Source: Streptacidiphilus jeojiense (GTDB taxonomy: Bacteria > Actinomycetota > Actinomycetes > Streptomycetales > Streptomycetaceae). From it: a stretch of DNA of 64,000 nt. The translations under genes and the position numbers were made by a program. The stretch's first letter is position 1. Each line of letters opens with the position of its first letter. Positions 1 through 8,552 of the stretch are shown in pieces. The stretch is taken from NCBI RefSeq assembly GCF_000719095.1, contig NZ_JOEH01000007.1, forward strand, positions 124,001 through 188,000, in the 5' to 3' direction. Under the pieces are notes generated by a model, which searched no databases, was not told where the DNA came from, and was given only the letters and a program-made list of their open reading frames with translations.

Positions 1-475
1 CGACCACCACCGGCTCGGCCGGCCGGCCCGTCCCGGTCACGGCGGCGAACACCTCGCGCGGGACCTTGACGACCAGTTCCTCGAGCCCGTTCGAGAAGCC
101 GCGCAGGAACGGCTGGTCGGCGTCGCAGATCAGCAGCTGGCCCGGACGCACCACCCGGACCCCGTCCCGGTGGTAGAAGAACGCCTCGCCGACCAGGCTG
201 AAGTACAGCGCGACCGCGTCGGCCGGCCGCCGCCGGATCACCTCGGCGTCCCGCTCCACCACGTGGGAGGTGCCGCGCACCCGGGCCAGGTGGACCTGGT
301 CCAGCTGGAGGTTGAGCTCGGTGGCCTCCAGGACGGCCGCGTCGATGGTCCGGCAGCGCAGGCCGATCAGCGCATCGGCGTTGTGGCCCTCCCACAGCTC
401 GATGCGCCGCTGCTCGGGCAGGCCGACCGTGGAGAACTCGACCGGTCGCGGCGCCTCGGCCGTGAGCTGCGTCAT
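1..475 (-). CDS. AraC-family transcriptional regulator, N-terminal part (runs off the window)
   Basis: The reverse strand is open from an ATG at 475 to the left edge, giving 158 residues. The reading includes phrases such as VEFSTVGLPEQRRIELW and ALYFSLVGEAFFYHRDG. These match the N-terminal ligand-binding region (AraC_binding_2 type, cupin-like) of AraC/XylS regulators, including the usual segment ending LICDADQPFLRG. The DNA-binding helix-turn-helix half would lie outside the window, so that part is unseen. The family are one-component sensors that activate or repress a nearby operon. The neighbour on the right is a MarR regulator on the same strand, 57 bases away. The family call is fairly secure; the ligand is unknown. 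Confidence 0.75.
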   Translation of the reverse strand, partial: MTQLTAEAPRPVEFSTVGLPEQRRIELWEGHNADALIGLRCRTIDAAVLEATELNLQLDQVHLARVRGTSHVVERDAEVIRRRPADAVALYFSLVGEAFFYHRDGVRVVRPGQLLICDADQPFLRGFSNGLEELVVKVPREVFAAVTGTGRPAEPVVV

Positions 476-532
476 GACCACACCGTACCGCCGCTCACCC
501 CGGCCGTACCGGTCGCGGCGGGGGCGTGCGGA

Positions 533-1024
533 TCAGCCGCCGGCCAGCTCGTCGGTGGCGGTGCGACCGGCCGCGGCGGTGCGGTCGAGGAAGTCCGCGA
601 GCAGGGCGAGCTCGGCCTCGCTGTAGCCGGAGCAGATCTCCTCCATGGCGCCGTTCATACCGGAGTACAGCTGCAGGATCTCGGCGTTGCGCTCGCGCAG
701 CGGGCGCAGGACGACGGCGCGGCGGTCGGTGGTGTCGCGTTCCCGGGCGATCCAGCCGTGCTTCTGCAGGCGGTCCAGGATTCCGGTCAGGGTGGCCGGG
801 TGCAGGCCGGCCAGCCGCCCCAGGGCGCTGGGGCTGAGCGGTCCGTGCCGGTTGATCAGGTCCAGGCAGTCCAGGTCGACGTCCTTGAGCGCCAGGCGCG
901 AGCCGACCTGGTGGTTGAGCAGGGACAGCTGGATGCTCAGCTCGCGCAGCGACTCCCTGATGGCGGCCGTGCTCCGCCTGCGCCGGCGCGGCTCCGCCGA
1001 CTCCGAAGATGCTACGGAATCCAT
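533..1024 (-). CDS. MarR-family transcriptional regulator
   Basis: A protein of 163 residues with a winged-helix MarR fold. The helix-turn-helix runs about residues 55-85 (SPSALGRLAGLHPATLTGIL), followed by the wing with the typical D-R-R motif (ERDTTDRRAVVLRPL). It lies between dimerisation helices at both ends. The ATG at 1024 was chosen because GAGGAG sits 8 bases upstream; longer readings begin in the promoter region. MarR proteins are dimeric repressors that release DNA on binding small phenolic or oxidant ligands. The gene is divergent from the hemerythrin-like gene at 1132. A dyad, CATATGATATG, overlaps its own start codon, suggesting autorepression. The ligand is not deducible. Confidence 0.85.
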   Translation of the reverse strand: MDSVASSESAEPRRRRRSTAAIRESLRELSIQLSLLNHQVGSRLALKDVDLDCLDLINRHGPLSPSALGRLAGLHPATLTGILDRLQKHGWIARERDTTDRRAVVLRPLRERNAEILQLYSGMNGAMEEICSGYSEAELALLADFLDRTAAAGRTATDELAGG

Positions 1025-1032
1025 ATGATATG
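1022..1032. promoter_or_regulatory. candidate MarR operator overlapping the regulator start codon
   Basis: The sequence CATATGATATG is an odd-centred perfect palindrome in an unusually AT-rich patch between two divergent genes. It covers the marR-like start codon. Its use as an operator is inferred from position only. Confidence 0.35.
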
Positions 1033-1131
1033 CTCCTCGTAATCTATGGCTTGCAGAGCACAACATACCCGCGCCGGATCCCGCGCACCCAGCCGAAGCC
1101 CCGTCCACCACTCCGGAAAGACAGGCTCGCC

Positions 1132-1755
1132 ATGACCGCCACGCAGACCGGCGACATCGACTTCACCCTCATGTACGCCACCCACGACGCCTTCCGCCAC
1201 GACCTGGACCGGCTGGCCCGGGAGTGCGCCGCCGGCCGGGCCGGCACCGGGTCCGTCCGCGCCGCCTGGCAGAACTTCGACCGCCAGCTCCGGCTGCACC
1301 ACACCGTCGAGGACACCGTGCTGTGGCCGCGGGTGCTGGCCGCGGTCGCCGACCGGCCCCGGGACGCCGAGCTGATGCGGCAGATGGAGGCCGAACACGC
1401 CCTGCTGGACCCGGTGCTGGACGCGGTCGACACCGCGATGGCCCAGCGCTCGGCGGACCTGCCCGAACGCCTCCGGGAGCTGTCCACCGTGCTGGACGAC
1501 CACACCAGGCACGAGGAGGAGGCCGCGCTCCCGCTGATCCAGTCCGTGCTGACCACAAAGGACTGGGACGCCTTCCGCCGCGCCATGGCCCGGCGCCAGG
1601 GCCCCCGCGGCGCCGCCGTCTACGTGCCCTGGATCCTCGACGCGGCCCGCCCCGCCGACCGCCCCCGCATCCTGGCCGCCTTCCCGCCGCCGGTCCGGCT
1701 GCTCAACCGCCTGCGCTGGGAACCGCGTTACCGGCGCCGGCTGCAGGCGGACTGA
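1132..1755 (+). CDS. hemerythrin HHE cation-binding domain protein
   Basis: A protein of 207 residues. The first 150 form a four-helix bundle with histidine and acidic residues spaced as in HHE hemerythrin-like proteins: MYATHDAFRHDLDRL near residue 15, LRLHHTVEDTVLWPRV near 55, MEAEHALLDP near 85 and LDDHTRHEEEAALP near 120. These would hold a non-haem di-iron or similar metal site. Such proteins sense or buffer oxygen, nitric oxide or iron. The arginine-rich tail (LRWEPRYRRR) is common in actinobacterial members. It is divergent from the MarR gene, which may control it. Its last 53 bases overlap the 3' end of the converging FUSC gene. Confidence 0.85.
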   Translation: MTATQTGDIDFTLMYATHDAFRHDLDRLARECAAGRAGTGSVRAAWQNFDRQLRLHHTVEDTVLWPRVLAAVADRPRDAELMRQMEAEHALLDPVLDAVDTAMAQRSADLPERLRELSTVLDDHTRHEEEAALPLIQSVLTTKDWDAFRRAMARRQGPRGAAVYVPWILDAARPADRPRILAAFPPPVRLLNRLRWEPRYRRRLQAD

Positions 1756-4039
1756 GCTGAGCCGGCCTGGTGGCGGCGGCCAGGCTGGGCTGGAGCCGGC
1801 GGGCGACGTCGACGTGGTCGCCGGTCCAGATCACCCGCACCGCGGTGGGCGTGGGCACGCCGCGGTCGTCGCTCAGGTCCTTGCGGACCGACTCGACCAT
1901 GCGCGCCGCGCCGGCGGCGTCCAGCGGGACCGGACCGGGGACCGGCGCGTGCTGGTCCAAGCCGGCGGCCAGACCCCGGTACCAGTCGGTCACCCGGTCC
2001 GCCGTGCCCAGCACCTCCAGGCCGGCCCCGGTGCTCTCCACCTCGGCCCGCCCGGACTCGGCGTCGCGCCACAGCGAGACCACGGCGTCCGCCGCCAGCC
2101 GCAGCCCGACCACTCCGGTCACCAGAGTGGTCATCCCCGCCAGCGGCATCGACTTGGCGCCACGCTCGGCGAGGTAGCTGCGGAAGGCGTCGTCCAGCCT
2201 GCGGGCCGCAGCCGCCGCCTCCCGGCTCTCCGGCAGCGGCTGCACCAGCGGTCCTGGCCCCGACACCGGACGGCCGAGCGCGTACTCCACCGCTCCGGCC
2301 AGGTAGCCGGCGCCCGCGGTGTAGGCGTCGGCGAGCGCCCGGTCGACGGCGGCCGTGGCACCGCGCGGCCAGAAGAACAGCGCGACCACCACGCTGACCG
2401 CGCAGCCCAGGGCGATGTCCTGGATCCGCAGCAGCACGATGTGCCAGTCCGGGTTCAGGCCGATGTTGAACAGCACCACCAGGGTGACCGTGAAGGCCGC
2501 CTGCCCGGCCGTGAACGAGATCGCGGCCGGGGCGATCCCGGCGATCAGGATCGCCACCGGCAGCAGGAACCACAGCAGCGTCCCGTGATGGCCGATCAGT
2601 TGCAGCAGTGCGGCCCCGATCACCGAGCCGATCACCGTCCCGGCCACCGCCCGCACCGCGTTCTGACCGGTGTTCAGCGCGTTGGAGCGCAGCACCGACA
2701 GGGTGCCGAGACCCACCCAGAAGGAGTGCTGCACCGTCAGCACCTGAGCCAGGGTGACCGCGATGCCGAGGCCGACCGCGCCGCGCAGGCTGTTGTGCAG
2801 CCAGACCGAGCCCGGCTGCAGATGGGCCCGGGCCCGGTCCCGGGCCGCGGTCAGCGGGTTGATCAGGGCGCCGGGTTCGCGGCCCAGCAGCCGGTCGGGC
2901 CAGCTGCGCCGCTCGGCGGCCGCGGCCAGGGACACGTTGCCGGCGATCTGCAGGACGGCGAAGCCCACCTCCTGGGCCCGGAAGGACAGGTCCAGCGCGG
3001 CCACGAAGGTGTAGACCCCGGCCGTGCCGTTCTCCGTCGGCGGGTCCACCGGCAGCCGCGCGGTGGAGCTGAGCTCCATGGCGTCCATGGCCGAGCCCAG
3101 CACGGCGGCGGCCTGCTGCAGCGCCTCCGGGTCGCCGTGCAGGTCCCCGAGCAGGTCGGCCGCGCGGTCCAGGGCGTCGGCCGCCGCCCGGCGGACCTGG
3201 CGGGCGGCCGGGTCGCAGGCCGGGGGGTCGTCTGTGTAGTCGGCCCGGTCGCCCAGGATGGTGCTCAGCCAGGTCAGCTCGTCGACCAGCCGCACCAGCG
3301 CCCGGGAGGTCGTGGACAGGCCGGTGGGCCGGTAGGGGGTGGCGTCGAAGGCGCCGCGCAGCTCGGCCGCAGCGGCCGCGGCCTTCCGCGCCGAGGCCCG
3401 GCACTGCCCGGCGCGCGGCGCGTCGGCTCCCCCGGCCAACTGCGCGGCCTCGGTGCGCAGCTGGGCCGCCACGGTGCGGCAGACCCGCGCCGCCGGGCCG
3501 CTGAGCGGGTCCGCGGCCGGCCTCGGCCACAGCAGCGAGACCGCGAGCAGCGCCGCTCCTGCGGCCAGTCCGGCGCCGGCCAGCCGGTCCGGCAGCTGCG
3601 ACAGCGGCACCGGTGTGGTCACCGGCAGCACGAAGGCGAGCAGCAGGGCGGTGGCGGTGCCGGCCAGCACCGAGCTGACCACCCCGGAGAACAGCACCAG
3701 GAAGGCCACGACGACGGTGACCACCACCGCGAGCCAGGTCACCCGGGCCGTCAGCGTGCCCAGGCAGATCAGTACCGCCCAGGCCACCGCGAGTCCGGCC
3801 TGGGCCCGCAGCCGCTGCACCATCGGGCCGGTGAACTCGACCAGCAGCAGCATCGAGAAGGAGCCGAACGCGGCGAAGCTCGCCATGGCAGGCGAGTGCA
3901 GCACCTGGGTGCAGAGCGCGAACAGGGCCGGCATGACGATCGCGGTGCGACCGGCCCGGCGCAGCGCCGCCAGCCCGGGATCGTGGGCGCGCAACCAGCG
4001 GACCGCCCGCGCGGGCCCGATCGGGCTCGGTGCCTCCAT
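1703..4039 (-). CDS. FUSC-family integral membrane protein (aromatic acid exporter-like)
   Basis: A protein of 778 residues with two clusters of membrane helices, about residues 25-165 and 410-560, separated by a long cytoplasmic region. This is the layout of FUSC/ArAE family proteins. The second cluster contains the FUSC_2-like stretch beginning HNSLRGAVGLGIAVTLA. Known relatives export aromatic acids or fusaric acid, but few actinobacterial members have a tested substrate. The ATG at 4039 was chosen because GGAGGTGG lies 9 bases upstream; the open frame continues well beyond it but reads antisense to the next gene. The 3' end overlaps the hemerythrin gene by 53 bases, tail to tail. Confidence 0.82.
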   Translation of the reverse strand: MEAPSPIGPARAVRWLRAHDPGLAALRRAGRTAIVMPALFALCTQVLHSPAMASFAAFGSFSMLLLVEFTGPMVQRLRAQAGLAVAWAVLICLGTLTARVTWLAVVVTVVVAFLVLFSGVVSSVLAGTATALLLAFVLPVTTPVPLSQLPDRLAGAGLAAGAALLAVSLLWPRPAADPLSGPAARVCRTVAAQLRTEAAQLAGGADAPRAGQCRASARKAAAAAAELRGAFDATPYRPTGLSTTSRALVRLVDELTWLSTILGDRADYTDDPPACDPAARQVRRAAADALDRAADLLGDLHGDPEALQQAAAVLGSAMDAMELSSTARLPVDPPTENGTAGVYTFVAALDLSFRAQEVGFAVLQIAGNVSLAAAAERRSWPDRLLGREPGALINPLTAARDRARAHLQPGSVWLHNSLRGAVGLGIAVTLAQVLTVQHSFWVGLGTLSVLRSNALNTGQNAVRAVAGTVIGSVIGAALLQLIGHHGTLLWFLLPVAILIAGIAPAAISFTAGQAAFTVTLVVLFNIGLNPDWHIVLLRIQDIALGCAVSVVVALFFWPRGATAAVDRALADAYTAGAGYLAGAVEYALGRPVSGPGPLVQPLPESREAAAAARRLDDAFRSYLAERGAKSMPLAGMTTLVTGVVGLRLAADAVVSLWRDAESGRAEVESTGAGLEVLGTADRVTDWYRGLAAGLDQHAPVPGPVPLDAAGAARMVESVRKDLSDDRGVPTPTAVRVIWTGDHVDVARRLQPSLAAATRPAQLSPPAAGAGNAVPSAGG

Positions 4040-4195
4040 ACGACCAGTCCACCTCCGGCTCGCCGGGACGGTCGACTGCCCCGTTGCCCCGTTGTCGACC
4101 AGTATCCGGCCGACCCTACCGCCGCGCCCGGCGGATGCGCATGCTCCCTCGTGGTGGACGGCGGTCGTCATGGCGGGAACAATGGGGGACGTCAA

Positions 4196-4960
4196 GTGAG
4201 TCGGCCGGTTCCGGAAGCCAGAGGGCTGAGCACCGTCATGTCGATCCAGTGGATGCGCACGGCCGTTGAGCTCACCTCGGGAGTCGCCGGCAACCCCTCC
4301 GAGCCCCAGGTGCTGCAGAGCCTGTGCGACCACTGCGTCGAACTGCTCGGCACGGTGACCGCTTGTGCCGTGCTGCTGGCGGACGGCGACGGGCGGCGGC
4401 TGCGGATCGCCACCGACACCAAGTCCGAGGAATGGTTGGCGGATCCGCTGCGTCGCAGCACTCCTCCGGATCGCTGGCTGGAGTTCCTGCGTTCCGCCGA
4501 GGACGTGTGCACGGTGGACCTGCGGGCCGCCGGAGCGGTCTGGCCGGACCTGGCCCCCGGCGCCGCCGTCCACGGCGCGGTCCTGGCCGTCCTGCTGACG
4601 TTGCGCCAGGAATCGCGTCCGGTGGGCGTCCTGCAGCTGCTCTGCACCGCGACTGGCCCCACCGCCACGGAACTGGAACTCACGCAGTCCCTGGCCGACG
4701 TCGTCATGGTGCACCTGGCCCGCGCCCGCCTGCTCCGGGAGAGCACCGAGACCGCCGAGCAGCTGCGCCACGCCCTGTACAGCCGGGTGGTGATCGAGCA
4801 GGCCAAGGGCATGCTGGCGGAGCGCTGGGACATCGACACCGATCTGGCCTTCCAGTGCCTTCGCGGCTACGCCCGGGAGCGGCGGATGCCGCTGCACGAC
4901 CTGGCCCGTGACCTCGTGGAGCGGAGACTGCCCGGCATCGAGCCGACGCCTCCCGGCTGA
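4196..4960 (+). CDS. GAF and ANTAR domain-containing protein (1 of 4)
   Basis: A protein of 254 residues. A GAF-like sensor domain spans about residues 30-180, followed by an ANTAR domain at about 192-245 with the hallmark VVIEQAKGMLAERW and LAFQCLRGYAR. ANTAR domains are RNA-binding helical bundles that prevent transcription termination, normally gated by the attached sensor. The GTG at 4196 was chosen because GGGGG stands 7 bases before it. An in-frame ATG at 4238 (240 residues) is the alternative, with a weaker AGAGGG 12 bases upstream. It is divergent from the FUSC gene and converges with another GAF-ANTAR gene. The ligand is unknown. Confidence 0.82.
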   Translation: MSRPVPEARGLSTVMSIQWMRTAVELTSGVAGNPSEPQVLQSLCDHCVELLGTVTACAVLLADGDGRRLRIATDTKSEEWLADPLRRSTPPDRWLEFLRSAEDVCTVDLRAAGAVWPDLAPGAAVHGAVLAVLLTLRQESRPVGVLQLLCTATGPTATELELTQSLADVVMVHLARARLLRESTETAEQLRHALYSRVVIEQAKGMLAERWDIDTDLAFQCLRGYARERRMPLHDLARDLVERRLPGIEPTPPG

Positions 4961-4979
4961 TCCTCCGGTCCGATCGGGG

Positions 4980-5720
4980 TCACGCCTGCCGGGGCCGGTC
5001 CGGGAAGTCCCGGAGCTCCAGGTCACCGGGCTCCTGGCCGGTCCGGACGACCTGGAGGGCGATTTCACGGAGCTTGACGTTCAGTCGCTGCGAGGCGCCG
5101 ACCAGTTCGGCGAAGGCAGCCTCGGACCCGCTCCGGTGGCGTTCCATCAGGATGCCGGTGGCCTCACCGATCACCTGCCGGCCCTCCATGGACCGGTGCA
5201 GCGACTCCACCGCCAGCGCGCGCGACAGGGCCAGCCCGGCCTGGTCGGCGTAGACCGCGGCGAGCTGCGCCGCTTCGTCGTCGAAGGCACCGCGGCGTGC
5301 GGCATGCAGGTTCAGTGAGGCGCGCGGCCCTCGGGAGATGGCCAGCGTGCACGAGATCATGCTCACGATCCCCAGCCCCTTCGCGTGGGAGGCGAAGCCG
5401 GGCCAGCGCCGTTCGCTGTCCATGTCCTGGATGCGCAGCACCGTCGTCTCCCGAGCCGCCTCCAGGCACGGGCCCTCGCCGAGCTCGCCCTGCAACCGGT
5501 CCAGCTCCTGGACGACGGGGGCGGTGGCCGCCCGGCCCTGCAGGGCCCCGTCCCGCTCCAGCACGGTCACCCCGGCGAAGTCCGCGCCCGGCACGATCGA
5601 ATGGGCCAGCGCCGCGACGGCCTCCAGGGTCCCGGCCACGCTCCCGGGCGCGTGCAGGGCCCGTGCCGTACGGCTCCACAGCACCGCGGCTGGAACGCCC
5701 GACTGCGGGGGGCGACTCAC
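4980..5720 (-). CDS. GAF and ANTAR domain-containing protein (2 of 4)
   Basis: A protein of 246 residues starting at GTG 5720, with GGAG 11 bases upstream. A GAF domain covers about residues 25-165, with the typical GELGEGPCLEA and IQDMDSERRWPGFA segments seen in actinobacterial GAF-ANTAR proteins. The ANTAR domain follows at about 172-232 (VIGEATGILMERH, then AFAELVGASQRLNVKL). The expected role is sensor-gated transcription antitermination through RNA hairpin binding. It is the last gene of a leftward run with two more GAF-ANTAR genes at 5761 and 6555, separated by short gaps, so co-transcription is likely. The signal sensed is unknown. Confidence 0.85.
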   Translation of the reverse strand: MSRPPQSGVPAAVLWSRTARALHAPGSVAGTLEAVAALAHSIVPGADFAGVTVLERDGALQGRAATAPVVQELDRLQGELGEGPCLEAARETTVLRIQDMDSERRWPGFASHAKGLGIVSMISCTLAISRGPRASLNLHAARRGAFDDEAAQLAAVYADQAGLALSRALAVESLHRSMEGRQVIGEATGILMERHRSGSEAAFAELVGASQRLNVKLREIALQVVRTGQEPGDLELRDFPDRPRQA

Positions 5721-5760
5721 GGGCGTTCCCGTCTCCTACCGAGTGTGGTCGTGGCGACGG

Positions 5761-6495
5761 CTAGCCCGCCGTGGCCGCCAGCACCGTCGCGGCGTGCCCC
5801 GGCGTACGGCTCAGCTCGGCCGCCGTCTGGGTCAGCCCGGTCGCGTTCAGTTCCGCGTAGCGGAGCAGGCGCAGGAACGCCTCGTCCATGGTCAGCTGTC
5901 CGTGTTCGGCGAGCATGCCCTTGGCGCGCTCGATCATCGATCGGTCCGACAGGGCGTCCCTGACACTGGCCTGCACCGAGCGCACCGACGTGGTGCCGCT
6001 GCCGTGCTGCACGATCCCGAGCATGGCCAGGTCCGCCAGTGCCTGCACGGCCCGCAACTTGGCGGGCGGCGTCGGTCCGACCTCGGCGTGGAACAGGTTC
6101 AGCGCGCCCACGGTCCGTCCCTGCATCCGCAGGGGTAGCGCATCGGCCGAACGCACCCCCATCGCGGTGGCCCGGGGAACGAAGCGGGGCCAGCGGACGG
6201 CCGCCGCAGCCAGATCGGGTTCGTGCACCGACTGCCCCCCGGCATGGCACGCCACGCAGGGACCTTCCTCGTACTCCAGCTGGAAGCGCTCCAACCTGCG
6301 GACGTCCTCGCTGGAGTAGGCCACGTCACGCAGCCGGCCCTGCTGGTCCACCACCACGATTCCGGCGCCCACCGCGTCGCTGACCCGGACCGAGGCGCCG
6401 GCCAGCCGGTGCAGCAGGTCAGCCAGGTCGAAGTCGCTGACCAGTACCTCGGCCAAGTCCGCGAACACCTCGTTCAACTGCGCGTCGATCGGCAC
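5761..6495 (-). CDS. GAF and ANTAR domain-containing protein (3 of 4)
   Basis: A protein of 244 residues. The GAF domain lies at about 10-150, with the motif EYEEGPCVACHAGG, which carries two close cysteines, and the segment AVRWPRFVPRA. The ANTAR domain is at about 175-230 (MIERAKGMLAEHG, then EAFLRLLRYAELNATGL). The GTG at 6495 was chosen because GGAGG lies 5 bases before it; the frame is open to 6558 without a better site. It is the middle gene of the leftward GAF-ANTAR run. The C-A-C pair in the GAF region could bind a metal or respond to redox, but that is speculation. Antiterminator function is inferred from the family. Confidence 0.84.
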   Translation of the reverse strand: MPIDAQLNEVFADLAEVLVSDFDLADLLHRLAGASVRVSDAVGAGIVVVDQQGRLRDVAYSSEDVRRLERFQLEYEEGPCVACHAGGQSVHEPDLAAAAVRWPRFVPRATAMGVRSADALPLRMQGRTVGALNLFHAEVGPTPPAKLRAVQALADLAMLGIVQHGSGTTSVRSVQASVRDALSDRSMIERAKGMLAEHGQLTMDEAFLRLLRYAELNATGLTQTAAELSRTPGHAATVLAATAG

Positions 6496-6554
6496 GGGCA
6501 CCTCCACACCCCACGCTACGCCCTCCAATGGCCCGGACGGACAATGGCGACCGC

Positions 6555-7274
6555 TCACTTGTCCTCCGGGGAGAACCGTAGTCGCCGGTCGACGACGGCC
6601 TGCGCCACCTCGCCGATCATCAGGCCGTGGGCGAAGGCGTGAGCGCGCATCCGGGCCAGTGCCGGCTCGGGCTCCAGCCCCAGCTGCACCATCACCATGC
6701 CGACCGCTTGGTCCACCTCGACCTGGTCCCCCAGCGCCTCGTCGAGCCAGCGGGGCAGTCCCGCGTCGTCGACCGGCGCCGCGCTGCCCACCACGGCCAG
6801 CGCGACGGTGTCCACCGCCAGTCGGGCCTGGGTGTGCAGCTCGGGGTCCAGCCCGCCGGGCGCACGACGGTACAGGTCCAGCACGCCCAGCGGGACGTGC
6901 CCCAGGACCAGCGGGAAGGCGTAGACCGCGCGGAAGCCCTGGTCCTGCGGGTCGCGCGGGGAGGCCTGGGAGGCGAAGACCGGCCAGCGGACGTCGGGGT
7001 GCCGCAGATCCGCGGCCACCACGGTCTCCCGCTCGGCGAAGGCCGCGAGGGCGGGCCCTTCGCCCAGGGTGAACTGCAGCTCCTCCAGCCGCGCCACACC
7101 GGTGCTACTGGCCGAACGGGCCATCGGCCGCCCGGCCGTCGCCATCATGGCGATGGCGGCACCGTCCACGGGCAGGGTGCGCGCGCAGACCGCGCACAGG
7201 CGGTCGAGGACCCCCGTGCGGCCGCCCTGAGCCGCCAGGGTCAGTTCGCGCGCCATGCGCGCCAGCTCTCCCAT
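6555..7274 (-). CDS. GAF and ANTAR domain-containing protein (4 of 4)
   Basis: A protein of 239 residues. The GAF domain covers about 20-165 (FTLGEGPALAAFAERE and HPDVRWPVFAS are the family segments). The ANTAR domain is at about 178-233 (VDQAVGMVMVQLG, then ALARMRAHAFAHGLMIG). The ATG at 7274 has only a weak GGTGG upstream; an alternative further upstream is possible. It is the first gene of the leftward three-gene GAF-ANTAR run and is divergent from the unknown gene at 7446. The four paralogues here differ widely from one another, so they are not recent duplicates. Confidence 0.82.
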   Translation of the reverse strand: MGELARMARELTLAAQGGRTGVLDRLCAVCARTLPVDGAAIAMMATAGRPMARSASSTGVARLEELQFTLGEGPALAAFAERETVVAADLRHPDVRWPVFASQASPRDPQDQGFRAVYAFPLVLGHVPLGVLDLYRRAPGGLDPELHTQARLAVDTVALAVVGSAAPVDDAGLPRWLDEALGDQVEVDQAVGMVMVQLGLEPEPALARMRAHAFAHGLMIGEVAQAVVDRRLRFSPEDK

Positions 7275-7445
7275 GCCACCACCCGGTGCCGTCCGCGCGT
7301 CGACCGGGATCTGCGGAAACGGCGCACAGATCCAGTGGGCCCATCCTAGGGCCAAGTCCCCGCCGGGACCCGACCACTGCATCGCGACACAACTGTGCCG
7401 CTGTGGGCCCTTTCCGCGTCGCCCGCGGGGACTACCGTGTGCAGC

Positions 7446-8012
7446 ATGGAGCAGGACCCCGTCTCGGCCATCGAACGAGCGCTCATCACCCTGGAATGGG
7501 TGCCGTCGCCCGAGGAGGCCTCCTTCGGCGCGGCGCTGATGCTGCGGCGCGATCGGCTGGAGGAGGAGTCCGTCCGACGCGGTCTGCCGCTCGTCGCGGA
7601 CCTCGAGCCACTGTGGCTGACCCAGGTCCTGTCCGTGCAGTCGGACCTGGTGGACGAGCTCGACAGCCAGTTGCTCCCGGTGTGGCGCGTCCGGCTCGCT
7701 GTCAGCCCGATGCTGGCCCTGGTGCTGGCCTACATGGATGCCGCACGTCCCTTACTCCCTTATGCGCAGCGGCTCGTGACGGCCTGGCAGGAGGCGCCCC
7801 CGCCCGCTCCCGAGCCCGCCGAGATCCGACGGTGGGCCGCGGACCACGGACTGGGGGCCGAGGAGGCGGAGCGGCAGTTGCGGTGCAACGCCGTTCTCTT
7901 CTGGGAGGACTCCCAGCTGACCCAGGAGGAACTGGCGCAGGTCGCCCGTTGGGAGTTCCGGCTGATGCGGGTGAGTTCGGTGCTGGAGACCGCGGTGACC
8001 GGAGGATCGTGA
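7446..8012 (+). CDS. hypothetical protein, 188 residues
   Basis: I do not recognise a family. The protein is mostly helical and acidic, starting MEQDPVSAIERALITLEW. It has no signal peptide and no clear membrane span, although SPMLALVLAYMDAA is moderately hydrophobic. A proline/glutamate linker (APPPAPEPAEIRRW) precedes a C-terminal helical part with charged repeats (LGAEEAERQLR, LTQEELAQVARWEFRL). Codon use and third-position GC match neighbouring genes, so it is a real gene. It lies between the GAF-ANTAR run and a STAS antagonist, which hints at a role in stress or sigma-factor signalling, but nothing in the sequence shows this. Confidence 0.6.
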   Translation: MEQDPVSAIERALITLEWVPSPEEASFGAALMLRRDRLEEESVRRGLPLVADLEPLWLTQVLSVQSDLVDELDSQLLPVWRVRLAVSPMLALVLAYMDAARPLLPYAQRLVTAWQEAPPPAPEPAEIRRWAADHGLGAEEAERQLRCNAVLFWEDSQLTQEELAQVARWEFRLMRVSSVLETAVTGGS

Positions 8013-8066
8013 CCGCAGGCACACCGCGCGCAGGCACGCCGCGCAGGTCGCCGTCGCCGTCCCGGT

Positions 8067-8426
8067 TCACGGCCCGGGGACCAGCCGACGGTAGAAGCCG
8101 GTGAGCAGCAGCACCCTCCGCAGGTGCGCGGGGATCTCGACCAAGCGCAGCGGGACGCCCTGGTCGGCCGCCTGTCGCTGCACCGCGACGAACGCGGCCA
8201 GCCCGGAGGAGTCGCAGAACCGCACCAGCGCGGTGTCCACCTCGATCCGGCACACCCCGGGCTCCTGCAGCACCTCTGCGACGACCGTCCGCAGCCACGG
8301 CGCCGATACCAGGTCGATCTCCCCGACCAGCAGCAGCCGCGTGGTGTCGTGGAGCTGGACGACGACGATGTCCAGCAGGGGTGGTCGGGTCATGGCGCTG
8401 GTTGCGGACGCTGAACGGAGTGCGAC
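8067..8426 (-). CDS. STAS domain anti-sigma factor antagonist
   Basis: A protein of 119 residues that is essentially one STAS domain. The phosphorylation-site motif FCDSSGLAAFV is present at about residue 70, with serines where SpoIIAA/RsbV proteins are phosphorylated. Family members bind anti-sigma kinases of the RsbW type and so free a stress sigma factor; PP2C phosphatases reactivate them. A PAS-GAF-PP2C phosphatase lies at 17362, but no RsbW-type kinase is seen in the window. The GTG at 8426 was chosen because GAGAAGG stands 5 bases before it. An ATG at 8393 is possible but has no ribosome site. The gene converges with the unknown gene ending at 8012. Confidence 0.8.
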   Translation of the reverse strand, partial: VALRSASATSAMTRPPLLDIVVVQLHDTTRLLLVGEIDLVSAPWLRTVVAEVLQEPGVCRIEVDTALVRFCDSSGLAAFVAVQRQAADQGVPLRLVEIPAHLRRVLLLTGFYRRLVPGP

Positions 8427-8552
8427 ACGAAAGCCTTCTCGGCCGAGTCCGGAACGCGGGCACACCGGTGCCGCGCTCCGGGAATCATCGGCTGCGCTGT
8501 CGAACCGTCCCGCCCTCAGTGTTCCACGCGGACGCGGCGCTGTGAAAGCCCG

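Noticed and set aside
170..1042. Rightward 290-codon frame opposite the AraC and MarR genes
   Set aside because: Low-complexity antisense composition; both reverse-strand genes have recognisable domains and proper starts.
4040..5068. Leftward open frame extending the FUSC gene to 5068
   Set aside because: It reads antisense through the first GAF-ANTAR gene, and similarity to FUSC proteins begins only at the ATG at 4039, which has a strong ribosome site.
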